A DNA stretch of 64,000 nucleotides from Paenarthrobacter aurescens TC1 (GCA_000014925.1 CP000474.1:1674001-1738000), one strand, 5' to 3'; shown: positions 54,945-63,983, counted from the stretch's first letter. The notes: generated from the letters alone by a model not told the origin. Translations and numbers: made by a program.

Positions 54945-56155
54945 CGGCCCAGGCTTGATGCCGTGTGGGCCACCCACTCCAATGGTCCGCGGCGCCGAAG
55001 TACGGCGAAACAAACGCCGATCACAACAGCAGTGAGAGCCTGGGCCCAGTACATACCTTCATCTGTCCACCCCGAGGGCAGGGGCTGGTTGGTGAAGCCG
55101 GAGACAACCCACACGTGTGCTGAATAGAGGGTCAGGGTCATCGCCCCCGGCCCGCTCAGCAGGATCAGGAAGTTGACCTTGATCCGCTCCGCCCAGGTGC
55201 CGAGCAGCAGGAACAAACCCACCACGGCCGCAGCCACGCCACCGCTGTGCAGCAGGTCCAAGGTGGTCCCGGCGTGCGGGGACGCTGTCGCCAGCCACCA
55301 CCATGTACCGGTCTGTTCGAGGCCGGTGACGTTCACCTGAAGCATGCTCTCCAACGGGTATCCGCGGGTGTTCGGGAGGACTGAAAGTGCAGCCCGACCA
55401 CCCCACAGCTCCATGGCAAGGATTCCGACGACTTTTGCCAGGCCGGCCACCACGACCCCGCAGGTCAGCAGCAGCACTTGGACTCGCGCCGTCGTCAGCG
55501 CCAAGCGGCCGATCACCAATCCGAGCAGCAGATAAGAGATCCACTGGAACGCGGGGTAGTAGCCGGTGAAAAAGAGGTCGGCGAGGAGGAGCGCAGGCGT
55601 CTCCATGTCCTCCCAGTTGGGATTGTGGCCCAACTTCAAGGGAGGGTTGGCGTCCAGCAGCAGAGGCCGGACCAGATATGCCAGCACCGGTGACAGCAGG
55701 ACCCAGCCAAGTGCCCAAAAGCAGAGCGCCTTGAGCCGAAGGCCGAGGAACGGCAGGATGCACAGGAACAGAACCGCGTAGTGGACGAGGATCACGGCTA
55801 CGTTGACTTCCAGGCCGCCCAGCATGAGTCCGACGACGGCGATCACCAAGGCGCGCATGGCAACTCCACCCCGGGCAGCCCATAGTTCCGTGCCGCTGCG
55901 GGGCTCCTGCTTGCCCGTACTGAGCGCCAGCCCGACGCCGGCGAGGACGGCAAACAGCGCCGCGGACCTGCCTGAGAACACCAATCCCACAAAGGTCGGC
56001 TCCCATTGCGGGGACGGTCCGAACGTTGGCATCACGTGCGTGGCCATCATCCCCAGCAAGGCTGCACCCCTGGCGGCATCTATCCCTGTGAGCCGGGAGG
56101 AGACGCGTCGGCCGCCTGGCGCTTTCTGCGTCGGGGTCGTCTCTTGCGAAGTCAT
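54920..56155 (-). CDS. Heparan-alpha-glucosaminide N-acetyltransferase-like (DUF1624/DUF418) membrane protein
   Basis: 411 residues, about ten to eleven predicted membrane helices. The N-terminal RLTGIDAARGAALLGMMATH resembles the DUF1624/HGSNAT type acyltransferases, and the C-terminal part resembles DUF418 (LYSAHVW). It may acylate a surface sugar. GACGAT ends six bases before ATG 56155, a weaker candidate for a leaderless start. Divergent from the LexA-box ORF. Confidence 0.75.
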   Translation of the reverse strand: MTSQETTPTQKAPGGRRVSSRLTGIDAARGAALLGMMATHVMPTFGPSPQWEPTFVGLVFSGRSAALFAVLAGVGLALSTGKQEPRSGTELWAARGGVAMRALVIAVVGLMLGGLEVNVAVILVHYAVLFLCILPFLGLRLKALCFWALGWVLLSPVLAYLVRPLLLDANPPLKLGHNPNWEDMETPALLLADLFFTGYYPAFQWISYLLLGLVIGRLALTTARVQVLLLTCGVVVAGLAKVVGILAMELWGGRAALSVLPNTRGYPLESMLQVNVTGLEQTGTWWWLATASPHAGTTLDLLHSGGVAAAVVGLFLLLGTWAERIKVNFLILLSGPGAMTLTLYSAHVWVVSGFTNQPLPSGWTDEGMYWAQALTAVVIGVCFAVLRRRGPLEWVAHTASSLGRHRPAAVG

Positions 56156-56215
56156 GCAGCGATCGTCTCATAAGCCAATGTGAGCCGCTCGTGATGTGAC
56201 AAGAAGGCCTTGTGT

Positions 56216-56231
56216 TCGAATATATGTTCGA
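56216..56231. promoter_or_regulatory. LexA (SOS) box, actinobacterial type
   Basis: TCGAATATATGTTCGA differs at one position from the actinobacterial consensus TCGAAC-N4-GTTCGA. It lies directly upstream of a TAACAT -10 (56233-56238) for the short ORF at 56245. Binding would block this promoter. Confidence 0.65.
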
Positions 56232-56232
56232 A

Positions 56233-56238
56233 TAACAT
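56233..56238 (+). promoter_or_regulatory. -10 hexamer TAACAT of the short LexA-box ORF
   Basis: Ends six bases before ATG 56245 and one base after the LexA box; a leaderless, SOS-inducible message is predicted. Confidence 0.5.
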
Positions 56239-56244
56239 GGCTGC

Positions 56245-56580
56245 ATGAACGAAGCTCCCAAGCCGCCGGAAGGCATTCAAGGACCCATGAAAGCGATGAG
56301 CCCCGGCGTCGTCGATTTCCTGTTCAGGCAGCTCGTAGCGGGCGAGCCTCCGGAAGACACCCAGTGGCGGCGTGAAGGTCCCGTCTTGGCGGAGCAGACG
56401 CCGGGGGCTGAACTCGCCCGTCGGCTGTCCGAGACGGACCTGGCGTCCTTGACGCCCCTGGAACTTTTCGAGTACGTTCGCGCCTCGCAACGCTTGGTGG
56501 CTTGGGCAGAACAGCTCAAGGAGCGGGCAGTGGCGCACTACTGTGCGGAGGAGCCTGCGCGGGCGCCCAAACCCGCTTAA
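56245..56580 (+). CDS. Short DUF222 (13E12-repeat)-like protein, possibly truncated
   Basis: 111 residues. The segment LASLTPLELFEYVRASQRLVAWAEQLKERAVAHY resembles the N-terminal DUF222 region of actinobacterial 13E12/HNH-endonuclease-like proteins, which are normally 400 or more residues and often preceded by LexA boxes. Here the frame ends soon after with a Pro/Ala-rich tail, and I see no HNH domain downstream, so it is either a remnant or a stand-alone small protein. The family call is a resemblance, not a firm match. Confidence 0.55.
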   Translation: MNEAPKPPEGIQGPMKAMSPGVVDFLFRQLVAGEPPEDTQWRREGPVLAEQTPGAELARRLSETDLASLTPLELFEYVRASQRLVAWAEQLKERAVAHYCAEEPARAPKPA

Positions 56581-56671
56581 CAGCCTCGGACCCGTCTCCT
56601 TCCACAGCTCTGTCGCCGGCGAATGAGGACCACCACGCGGGACCCATTCTTCCAACAAGCCTGCGACAGGG

Positions 56672-56677
56672 TAACGT
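56672..56677 (+). promoter_or_regulatory. -10 hexamer TAACGT of dapA
   Basis: Ends seven bases before ATG 56685, without a clear ribosome site in between; leaderless dapA predicted. Confidence 0.5.
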
Positions 56678-56684
56678 TTTTCGT

Positions 56685-57617
56685 ATGTCTGACTTGCGCG
56701 CCCACGTTCCCGCCCTTGGTACCCTGCTGACCGCCATGGTCACCCCGTTCACTGAGGACGGCAAGGTGGACTATGACCAAGCCGCAGCGCTGGCAGAAAA
56801 GCTCGTTCAGGACGGATGCGACGGACTCGTGGTCACCGGTACCACTGGAGAGACGTCAACCCTTACGGACGATGAAAACCTCGGTATGTTCCGGGCGGTC
56901 AAAGACGCCGTTGGAGGCAAAGCCGCCATCATTGCCGGGACCGGCACCAACGACACCGCCCACTCCGTGCACCTCTCGCAGCGTGCGGCAGAAGTCGGCG
57001 TCGATGGTCTCCTGATCGTCACCCCTTACTACAACAAGCCCAGCCAGGCGGGCGTTCGTGCGCACTTCGAGACGATTGCATCGGCCACGGACCTGCCCGT
57101 CATGCTCTACGACATTCCGGGCCGTTCCTCCATTGCGATCGCTCCCGAGACCATGATTGCGCTTGCGAAGCACCAGAACATCGTGGCCGTCAAGGACGCC
57201 AAAGCGGACTTCGCTGCTGCAACGCGGGTCATGGCTGAAACGGACCTGGTCTTCTACTCCGGTGATGACGGATTGACGCTGCAGTGGATGGCACTCGGCG
57301 CCGTCGGCCTGGTGGGCGTCACTACTCACGTCGCCACCAGCCGCTTCCGCGAGCTGATCGACGCCGTCAACGCCAGCGACCTCGCCAAGGCAAGGGCCAT
57401 CAACTTTGAACTGGAGCCCGTCATACGCGCAACCATGACGCGGGTCCAAGGCGCAGTAGCCGCCAAGCAGATTCTCAAGTGGCAGGGAGTCCTGCCCAAC
57501 TCGGTTGTCCGTTTGCCCCTCGTGGAGCCGGACGCGGCCGAGATCGAAATCATCCGCGGGGATTTGGCAGAAGCCGGAATGGACTTCGACGTCCAGGACG
57601 GTTCCGCCGGAAAGTAG
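56685..57617 (+). CDS. dapA: 4-hydroxy-tetrahydrodipicolinate synthase
   Basis: 310 residues. TIM-barrel aldolase with TGTTGETSTL, Tyr141 in LYDIPGR and the Schiff-base lysine K170 in AVKDAK. It condenses pyruvate and aspartate semialdehyde in lysine/DAP synthesis. Start ATG 56685 is set by the family N-terminus and the TAACGT seven bases upstream. rnj follows by six bases, as in M. tuberculosis. Confidence 0.96.
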   Translation: MSDLRAHVPALGTLLTAMVTPFTEDGKVDYDQAAALAEKLVQDGCDGLVVTGTTGETSTLTDDENLGMFRAVKDAVGGKAAIIAGTGTNDTAHSVHLSQRAAEVGVDGLLIVTPYYNKPSQAGVRAHFETIASATDLPVMLYDIPGRSSIAIAPETMIALAKHQNIVAVKDAKADFAAATRVMAETDLVFYSGDDGLTLQWMALGAVGLVGVTTHVATSRFRELIDAVNASDLAKARAINFELEPVIRATMTRVQGAVAAKQILKWQGVLPNSVVRLPLVEPDAAEIEIIRGDLAEAGMDFDVQDGSAGK

Positions 57618-57623
57618 CAAAAC

Positions 57624-59315
57624 ATGACCCAAACCGCCCTTCCCGGACTGGTTACTCCGCCGAAACTGCCGAAAGGCACACTGCGGATTGTCCCGCTCGG
57701 TGGACTGGGAGAGATTGGCCGCAACATGGCGGTCTTCGAAATCGACGGCAAACTGCTGGTGGTTGACTGTGGCGTGCTCTTCCCCGAGGAAACCCAGCCC
57801 GGCGTCGATTTGATCCTGCCTGATTTCTCCTACATTGAGGACCGTCTGCAGGACATCGTAGGCGTCGTGCTGACCCACGGCCACGAGGACCACATTGGCG
57901 CGGTTCCCTACCTCCTGCGCCTCAAAGCCGATATCCCGCTGATCGGATCGCAGCTGACTCTTGCCCTGGTGGAAGCCAAGCTCCAGGAACACCGGATCAA
58001 GCCGTACACGCTGACCGTCACTGAGGGGCAGGTGGAGCAGTTCGGCCCGTTCGAGTGTGAGTTCGTTGCAGTCAACCACTCCATCCCGGATGCCTTGGCA
58101 GTCTTCATCCGAACCGAGGGCGGCAACGTCCTCCACACCGGCGACTTCAAGATGGATCAGTTGCCGCTGGATGGCCGTATTACGGACCTTCGACACTTCG
58201 CGCGTTTGGGCGAAGAGGGCGTGGACCTGTTCATGGCAGACTCCACCAACGCGGACGTACCGGGCTTCACCACCGCCGAGAAGGAAATCGGGCCCACCTT
58301 GGACCGGTTGTTCGGACAGGCCAAGAAGCGCATCATCGTGGCCTCATTCTCTTCCCACGTTCACCGTGTCCAGCAAGTTCTGGATGCCGCAGCCAAACAT
58401 GGCCGCAAGGTGGCCTTCGTTGGCCGTTCAATGGTCCGCAACATGGCTATCGCAGCCAAGCTTGGCTACCTCGATGTCCCCGAAGGCATCCTGGTGGACA
58501 TCAAGAACATCGACAACATGCCGGACGACCGCGTGGTTCTCATGTCCACCGGATCGCAGGGTGAGCCGATGGCTGCGCTCTCCCGCATGGCCAACGGTGA
58601 CCACCGTGTGGTGGTGGGCAAGGGAGATACCGTCATCCTGGCCTCCAGCCTCATCCCGGGCAATGAGAACGCCGTTTTCCGTATCATCAATGGCCTCCTC
58701 AAGCTCGGCGCCGATGTGATCCACAAGGGCACGGCAAAGGTTCACGTGTCCGGGCACGCAGCCGCCGGTGAACTGCTCTACTGCTACAACATCCTTGAGC
58801 CTCTCAACGCGATGCCCGTCCATGGTGAAACCCGCCACCTGATTGCCAATGGCAACATTGCGCTCGAATCAGGTGTCCCGGCCGAGGGCATCATCCTGAG
58901 CGACAACGGCACTGTCATTGACCTCAAAGACCATAAGGCCAACGTGGTGGGCCAGGTGGAAGTCGGCTTTGTCTACGTCGATGGTTCCAGCGTGGGAGAA
59001 ATCACCGACGCCGACCTCAAGGACCGTCGCGTCCTGGGGGATGAGGGCTTCATTTCCGTTATCACGGTCATCAGCCGCACCACCGGCAAGATCGTGTCCG
59101 GCCCGGAGATCCATGCCCGCGGTGTGGCCGAGGATGACTCCGTTTTCGACGAGATCATCCCCAAGATCAACGCCGCCCTCGAAGATGCTGTGCTTAATCA
59201 CACCGACCACACCAACCACCAGTTGCAGCAAGTGGTCCGCAGGATCATCGGCACGTGGGTTAACCGCAAGCTTCGCCGCCGCCCCATGATCATCCCAGTG
59301 GTCCTGGAGGCGTAG
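57624..59315 (+). CDS. rnj: Ribonuclease J
   Basis: 563 residues. Metallo-beta-lactamase core with HGHEDH (residues 85-90), the beta-CASP domain (DSTNADVPGFT, SFSSHVHRVQQ), and the RNase J C-terminal region (VSGHAAAGEL, GETRHL). It has 5'-3' exo- and endonuclease activity on RNA. Translation begins at ATG 57624 after GGAAAG. Its terminator is the 42-bp palindrome at 59335. Confidence 0.95.
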   Translation: MTQTALPGLVTPPKLPKGTLRIVPLGGLGEIGRNMAVFEIDGKLLVVDCGVLFPEETQPGVDLILPDFSYIEDRLQDIVGVVLTHGHEDHIGAVPYLLRLKADIPLIGSQLTLALVEAKLQEHRIKPYTLTVTEGQVEQFGPFECEFVAVNHSIPDALAVFIRTEGGNVLHTGDFKMDQLPLDGRITDLRHFARLGEEGVDLFMADSTNADVPGFTTAEKEIGPTLDRLFGQAKKRIIVASFSSHVHRVQQVLDAAAKHGRKVAFVGRSMVRNMAIAAKLGYLDVPEGILVDIKNIDNMPDDRVVLMSTGSQGEPMAALSRMANGDHRVVVGKGDTVILASSLIPGNENAVFRIINGLLKLGADVIHKGTAKVHVSGHAAAGELLYCYNILEPLNAMPVHGETRHLIANGNIALESGVPAEGIILSDNGTVIDLKDHKANVVGQVEVGFVYVDGSSVGEITDADLKDRRVLGDEGFISVITVISRTTGKIVSGPEIHARGVAEDDSVFDEIIPKINAALEDAVLNHTDHTNHQLQQVVRRIIGTWVNRKLRRRPMIIPVVLEA

Positions 59316-59334
59316 CCAGCCAGCAACATGAATA

Positions 59335-59376
59335 CCCAAGGGGGCCTGAAATCCGCGGATTTCAGGCCCCCTTGGG
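59335..59376. terminator. Perfect 42-bp palindrome, rnj terminator touching the ftsK promoter
   Basis: Arms 59335-59355 and 59356-59376 are exact inverse complements with no spacer (centre CCGCGG). It lies 20 bases after the rnj stop and ends one base before the ftsK -10 TAGCGT. Confidence 0.75.
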
Positions 59377-59377
59377 G

Positions 59378-59383
59378 TAGCGT
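59378..59383 (+). promoter_or_regulatory. -10 hexamer TAGCGT of ftsK
   Basis: Ends seven bases before ATG 59391. The palindrome occupies the whole -35 region, so the promoter must work without a normal -35. Confidence 0.55.
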
Positions 59384-59390
59384 GGCACTT

Positions 59391-62261
59391 ATGGCGACCC
59401 GTACTACCTCCACGCCACGAGGCAGCTCCAGCAGTAAATCCGGCGGCACAGGCCGGAGCACAGCCGCATCCAAAACCAGCGGAGCTGCGTCCAAGAGCGG
59501 GCGCGGCAGCACTGCCCGCACCAAACAGGCGGCCGCCGTCGAGCCTCATGCTCCTCTGCCGCTTCGCATGCTTTCAGGTTTCTGGCAGGGCATCGGCCAC
59601 GTTGTCGGCGCCGGGGTCCGGCGAATCGGCTACGACGTCAGTGATCTGGATCCCGCCGACCGCCGGGACGGTGCAGCCCTGTTCAATTTGGTGTTGGGCA
59701 TTGCCATCGCCACCTTCGCTTGGTGGGGTCTGACCGGGTGGCTCCCTGACATGGTTTACAGCGTGGTCAATGGGACCTTCGGGTGGATGTCCCTGATCCT
59801 GCCCTTCATGCTGTTCGTCTGTGCTTTCCGTCTTTTCCGCAAGCCACAGGATGGCCGTGGGAATAACCGCGTGGGTATCGGTTTCATGATCATGACCCTG
59901 GCAGGGTCGGGCCTGGCCCATGTCATTGGTGGCCTGCCCACTGTTGCGGATGGCTTCGACGGCCTGCGCAAAGCTGGCGGAATGCTGGGTTTCCTCGCCG
60001 CCGCCCCGTTGGCTGCAATCCATGTGGCTGTCCCCGTGGTCCTTTACGGACTATTGGCGTTTGTGTCTCTGTTGATCGTCACGGCTACGCCGTTTGGTGC
60101 CATTCCGTCCCGGATCAGGGGCGCCTATGAACACCTCATGGGTGTTGACCTCATGGATGAGTCCGGCAAGGACGCCCATGACCGCAGCTACCTCTATGAA
60201 AACGAAGCTTCCACCAAGCCGAAGAAAAAGAAGCGCATGCGCTTCTTTGGCAAGGACGAGGAAACAGATAAGAGCCTGGAAGGTTACGTCGGGGACGAGG
60301 CCTTCGAGCACGCAATAGTCGACGACGACGAAACTCCGCGTGCGTCCGAACCGCGCGTTCCACCGGGCGTGCGTCGTCCAACGCAGGCCGAGATCGCCGT
60401 CGGAAAGATCAAGGCCGCCCAAGGCCTGGGTGGCGCCACGCCAGGTATCGACAACCCCACCGAGGCCATCCCGATACTGACTCCGGAGATGACCGCGCCT
60501 GTGGCTCCGGTTGCCCAGGTTCCCGCGAAACCCGCAGGGGCGCCCCTCCCTCAGGCGCCCATTCCGCAGCGCACCGAGCAACTGTCCCTTGCCGGCGATG
60601 TCACCTACACCTTGCCGGCATCGGACTACCTGACGCCCGGCTCCATTCCGAAGGAGCGCACGGAAGCCAATGACGCCGTCGTCGCTGCGCTGACGGACAC
60701 CCTGACGCAATTCAACGTTGAGGCCGCGGTGACCGGCTTCAGTCGTGGTCCCACTGTGACGCGTTATGAGATCGAGCTGTCTCCCGGTACCAAGGTGGAG
60801 CGCGTCACTGCCTTGTCCAAGAACATCTCTTATGCCGTGGCGTCGAGCGATGTCCGCATCCTGAGCCCGATTCCCGGCAAGTCCGCCATTGGTATCGAGA
60901 TCCCGAACACTGACCGCGAGACCGTATCGCTGGGTGATGTGCTGCGGAGTCAGAATGCGCGCAGGACCGACCACCCGATGGTCATGGGCGTCGGCAAGGA
61001 CGTCGAGGGTGGCTACGTGGTAGCCAACCTCGCCAAGATGCCTCACTTGCTCGTTGCCGGTGCTACCGGTGCTGGTAAGTCGAGCTTCGTGAACTCCATG
61101 ATCACCTCCATCCTCATGCGTGCCACGCCTGATGAGGTACGGATGGTCATGGTGGACCCCAAGCGCGTGGAGCTCACGGCGTACGAGGGCGTCCCGCACC
61201 TGATTACGCCCATTATCACCAACCCCAAGAAAGCGGCCGAGGCTTTGCAGTGGGTGGTTCGCGAGATGGACGCCCGCTACGACGACCTCGCCAACTACGG
61301 TTACAAGCACATTGACGACTTCAACAAAGCGGTCAGGGCGGGCAAGGTTGTGCCGCCCGTGGATTCCAAGCGCGTCATCAAGCCTTACCCGTATCTTCTG
61401 GTGATCGTTGACGAGCTCGCCGACCTCATGATGGTTGCCCCGAGGGACGTCGAAGACTCGATTGTCCGCATCACCCAGCTCGCGCGTGCCGCCGGCATCC
61501 ACTTGGTGCTTGCAACGCAGCGTCCGTCCGTTGACGTCGTGACGGGCCTGATCAAGGCGAACGTTCCATCCCGTATGGCGTTCGCTACATCGTCCGTGAC
61601 GGACTCGCGTGTTGTGCTGGACCAGCCGGGCGCCGAGAAGCTCATCGGCCAAGGTGACGCTCTGTTCCTTCCGATGGGTGCTTCCAAGGCCATGCGTGTC
61701 CAAGGCGCGTGGGTCACGGAATCCGAGATCCATAAGGTTGTGGAGCACGTCAAGGGACAGCTGCAGGCTGTCTACCGTGACGACGTCGCTGCTGAGGCGC
61801 CCAAGAAGCAGATCGACGACGACATTGGAGACGACCTCGAGGTCCTGCTCCAGGCAACGGAGCTTGTGGTCACCACGCAGTTCGGCTCAACCTCCATGCT
61901 TCAGCGAAAGCTTCGGGTGGGCTTTGCCAAGGCCGGCCGCCTCATGGACCTCCTGGAATCCCGCGGCGTTGTGGGTCCCTCAGAAGGTTCCAAGGCGCGG
62001 GACGTCCTGGTCAAGCCCGATGACCTCGCAGCAGTACTTGCCGCGATGAAGGGCCAGGAATCACCCGCTGCGCCCGACGCGCATACCGCCGCGCTGAGCG
62101 ATAACGCGAACTCGAACATCGCCGTCGGCGGTTATGCCGAAGACCTTGTGCAGGCGGACCTGGACAACCGGACGCAGGCCATCGAATACTACGACGGCGC
62201 CGATGGCCCGAATGATGACGAAGAGGGCGGCGAGGACGCCTGGTCGCTCACGGGGCGTTAG
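59391..62261 (+). CDS. ftsK: DNA translocase FtsK/SpoIIIE
   Basis: 956 residues. A Ser/Thr/Lys-rich N-terminus and four or five membrane helices (residues ~90-240), a linker, then the motor: Walker A GATGAGKS at about residue 559, Walker B LVIVDELADLMM, and the C-terminal winged-helix gamma domain that reads KOPS-type sequences (TSMLQRKLRVGFAKAGRLMD). It pumps chromosomes through the septum. ATG 59391 rather than 59328 is used, because the upstream frame lies in the palindrome. Confidence 0.96.
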   Translation: MATRTTSTPRGSSSSKSGGTGRSTAASKTSGAASKSGRGSTARTKQAAAVEPHAPLPLRMLSGFWQGIGHVVGAGVRRIGYDVSDLDPADRRDGAALFNLVLGIAIATFAWWGLTGWLPDMVYSVVNGTFGWMSLILPFMLFVCAFRLFRKPQDGRGNNRVGIGFMIMTLAGSGLAHVIGGLPTVADGFDGLRKAGGMLGFLAAAPLAAIHVAVPVVLYGLLAFVSLLIVTATPFGAIPSRIRGAYEHLMGVDLMDESGKDAHDRSYLYENEASTKPKKKKRMRFFGKDEETDKSLEGYVGDEAFEHAIVDDDETPRASEPRVPPGVRRPTQAEIAVGKIKAAQGLGGATPGIDNPTEAIPILTPEMTAPVAPVAQVPAKPAGAPLPQAPIPQRTEQLSLAGDVTYTLPASDYLTPGSIPKERTEANDAVVAALTDTLTQFNVEAAVTGFSRGPTVTRYEIELSPGTKVERVTALSKNISYAVASSDVRILSPIPGKSAIGIEIPNTDRETVSLGDVLRSQNARRTDHPMVMGVGKDVEGGYVVANLAKMPHLLVAGATGAGKSSFVNSMITSILMRATPDEVRMVMVDPKRVELTAYEGVPHLITPIITNPKKAAEALQWVVREMDARYDDLANYGYKHIDDFNKAVRAGKVVPPVDSKRVIKPYPYLLVIVDELADLMMVAPRDVEDSIVRITQLARAAGIHLVLATQRPSVDVVTGLIKANVPSRMAFATSSVTDSRVVLDQPGAEKLIGQGDALFLPMGASKAMRVQGAWVTESEIHKVVEHVKGQLQAVYRDDVAAEAPKKQIDDDIGDDLEVLLQATELVVTTQFGSTSMLQRKLRVGFAKAGRLMDLLESRGVVGPSEGSKARDVLVKPDDLAAVLAAMKGQESPAAPDAHTAALSDNANSNIAVGGYAEDLVQADLDNRTQAIEYYDGADGPNDDEEGGEDAWSLTGR

Positions 62262-62287
62262 CCCAAGGAAGGCAGCCCCAAAGAAGG

Positions 62288-62293
62288 TAGCCT
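62288..62293 (+). promoter_or_regulatory. -10 hexamer TAGCCT of pgsA
   Basis: Ends six bases before GTG 62300; no ribosome site. Leaderless pgsA-cinA message predicted. Confidence 0.5.
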
Positions 62294-62299
62294 AGTGGG

Positions 62300-62902
62300 G
62301 TGACTACAGCCGAGGGTGATAACGCGACTTCCAGCAGTTCCGACGTCTGGAACCTGCCCAACATCCTCACGATGCTCCGCATCGTCCTGGTTCCCTTCTT
62401 CGTCTGGTTCCTGGTGGCCGACGACGGCGAATACGGCGTCTGGCGCTGGGCCGCTGTTGTCGCCTTCGCCGTCGCCATCTATACGGACAAGCTCGACGGC
62501 GACATTGCCCGGGCGCGGGGCCTCATCACCAACTTCGGCAAGATTGCCGATCCCATCGCCGACAAGCTGCTGATCGGTTCTGCGCTGGTTCTCCTGTCCA
62601 TCCTGGGAGAGTTGCCGTGGTGGGTAACTATCCTCATCCTGGTGCGGGAGTGGGGGATAACCGCCCTACGCTTCGTGGTTATCCGGTACGGCGTCATGCC
62701 TGCCTCCCGCGGGGGCAAGCTGAAGACAGTGGTCCAAACGGTGGCCATTTTCCTTTACATCCTGCCGCTGAAGGCGATCGCTCCCTGGCTGGGCGACGTC
62801 GCCTTCTGGGTCATGATGGTGGCTCTCGCCATCACCCTCTGGACCGGCGTCGAGTACGTCATCCAAGCGCTGAAGCTGCGCGCGGCCGGGCGGCGTGCAT
62901 GA
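62300..62902 (+). CDS. pgsA: CDP-diacylglycerol-glycerol-3-phosphate 3-phosphatidyltransferase (PgsA-type)
   Basis: 200 residues, four to six helices. The CDP-alcohol phosphotransferase signature DxxDGxxARx8Gx3Dx3D is complete (DKLDGDIAR ... GKIADPIAD). It makes phosphatidylglycerophosphate. Its place after ftsK matches M. tuberculosis pgsA3. The stop overlaps the cinA start (ATGA). Confidence 0.93.
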   Translation: MTTAEGDNATSSSSDVWNLPNILTMLRIVLVPFFVWFLVADDGEYGVWRWAAVVAFAVAIYTDKLDGDIARARGLITNFGKIADPIADKLLIGSALVLLSILGELPWWVTILILVREWGITALRFVVIRYGVMPASRGGKLKTVVQTVAIFLYILPLKAIAPWLGDVAFWVMMVALAITLWTGVEYVIQALKLRAAGRRA

Positions 62903-63411
62903 CGCCCGATGACGGCGCATCCGCCGCTGAACAGACGTCGACGGCGGCAGTGGCTATTGCCATCGGGAACAAACTGACCGTGGCTACCGCTGAGTCACTG
63001 ACGGCGGGCATGGTTGCGGCAGTATTGGCCAACACCCCGGGAGCATCCGGGATGCTGCAGGGCGGCGTGGTTGCCTACCAGAATTCAGTGAAGGCCGGTG
63101 TCCTGGGTGTTTCCCAGCAGCTGCTCTCAGAGGTCGGCTCCGTTGACGGGCAGGTGGCGGAGGCCATGGCCGACGGCGCAAGGCGGGTCTGTGGCGCCGA
63201 TCTTGGGATTTCCACGACGGGGGTGGCCGGACCTGAGCCGCATGACGGCAAAGCAGTAGGCACGGTGTTCATCGGAATTGCCGGGAAATCCGGAACGGAG
63301 TCGTTTGAATACAGTTTTTCGGGGGACAGGCAATCCATCAGGGAACAAGCTTGCGGGGCCGCCTTGGCGCGTCTGCTTGCTGCCCTGAGTGACGTTGGTT
63401 ACCGTTCGTAA
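62899..63411 (+). CDS. cinA: CinA-family nicotinamide-nucleotide amidohydrolase (C-terminal domain type)
   Basis: 170 residues, only the C-terminal PncC-like domain: TVATAESLTAGMVAAVLANTPGAS, GGVVAYQNSVK, GISTTGVAGP and KAVGTVFIGI. It deamidates NMN. The N-terminal CinA domain is absent, as in many actinobacteria. ATG 62899 overlaps the pgsA stop. Confidence 0.92.
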   Translation: MTPDDGASAAEQTSTAAVAIAIGNKLTVATAESLTAGMVAAVLANTPGASGMLQGGVVAYQNSVKAGVLGVSQQLLSEVGSVDGQVAEAMADGARRVCGADLGISTTGVAGPEPHDGKAVGTVFIGIAGKSGTESFEYSFSGDRQSIREQACGAALARLLAALSDVGYRS

Positions 63412-63480
63412 AGTAGTCGGGAACAAAAACTGATTGCCAATAGTTGTGTCATTGTGTCGCTTCGGAAGAGCCGGGGCGCC

Positions 63481-63486
63481 TAGGAT
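63481..63486 (+). promoter_or_regulatory. clgR-like promoter -10 (TAGGAT)
   Basis: TAGGAT after a region without an obvious TTGACA-type -35. Transcription from about 63493 would give a leader of 56 or 149 bases depending on the start codon used. Confidence 0.45.
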
Positions 63487-63641
63487 GTAAAAACCAACCC
63501 GGTCCGCCAGCCAGCGAACCGGACGAATGAGGGAGCAAGGCGATACAGATGGTAAAGCAGCCCGTATCCGTAAACGGCGTTGTCCGCTGGAAGGATGTGG
63601 GCTTGGCTGATCAGGCACAGAGCGAACAGAAGGAGCGCAAA

Positions 63642-63983
63642 ATGGTTGTACTACGCCACGAGATCGGTGATGTACTGCGCGATGTCCGCCAGCGTCAGGG
63701 CCGTACCCTCCGCGAGGTTTCGCACAGCGCCCGCGTCTCACTCGGCTACTTGAGTGAAGTTGAACGCGGCCAGAAGGAGGCTTCTTCCGAGCTCCTGTCC
63801 TCTATCTGCACAGCCCTGGATGTTCCGTTGTCCCACATGCTTCGCGAAGTCAGCGACCGCGTGGCCGTCGCAGAAGGTGTCGCAGTTCCGGACACTGTTC
63901 CGCAGGAATTCTCCCAGCGTTACGGGCGCGATCTCGACCTCACGGACGACTTCCCGCAAGGAATGCTCTCCGGAGCCAGGTAA
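63642..63983 (+). CDS. clgR: ClgR-like XRE-family transcriptional regulator
   Basis: 113 residues. Core helix-turn-helix [28 protein letters not shown] followed by [24 protein letters not shown] closely matches ClgR, the activator of clp protease genes and the stress regulon in actinobacteria. ATG 63642 has AGAAGGAG six bases upstream and fits homologues; ATG 63549 would add 31 coding-like residues and has AAGG eight bases upstream. Position after ftsK-pgsA is as in M. tuberculosis. Confidence 0.85.
   Translation: MVVLRHEIGDVLRDVRQRQGRTLREVSHSARVSLGYLSEVERGQKEASSELLSSICTALDVPLSHMLREVSDRVAVAEGVAVPDTVPQEFSQRYGRDLDLTDDFPQGMLSGAR

Noticed and set aside
56502..56684. Upstream extension of dapA
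   Set aside because: The frame is open by chance across the preceding short ORF; family similarity begins at ATG 56685.
59328..59390. ftsK start at 59328
   Set aside because: This part is encoded by the palindromic terminator itself, and the -10 lies downstream of it.
60051..61748. 565-codon antisense frame opposite ftsK
   Set aside because: Shadow of ftsK; the Walker motifs on the + strand are decisive.
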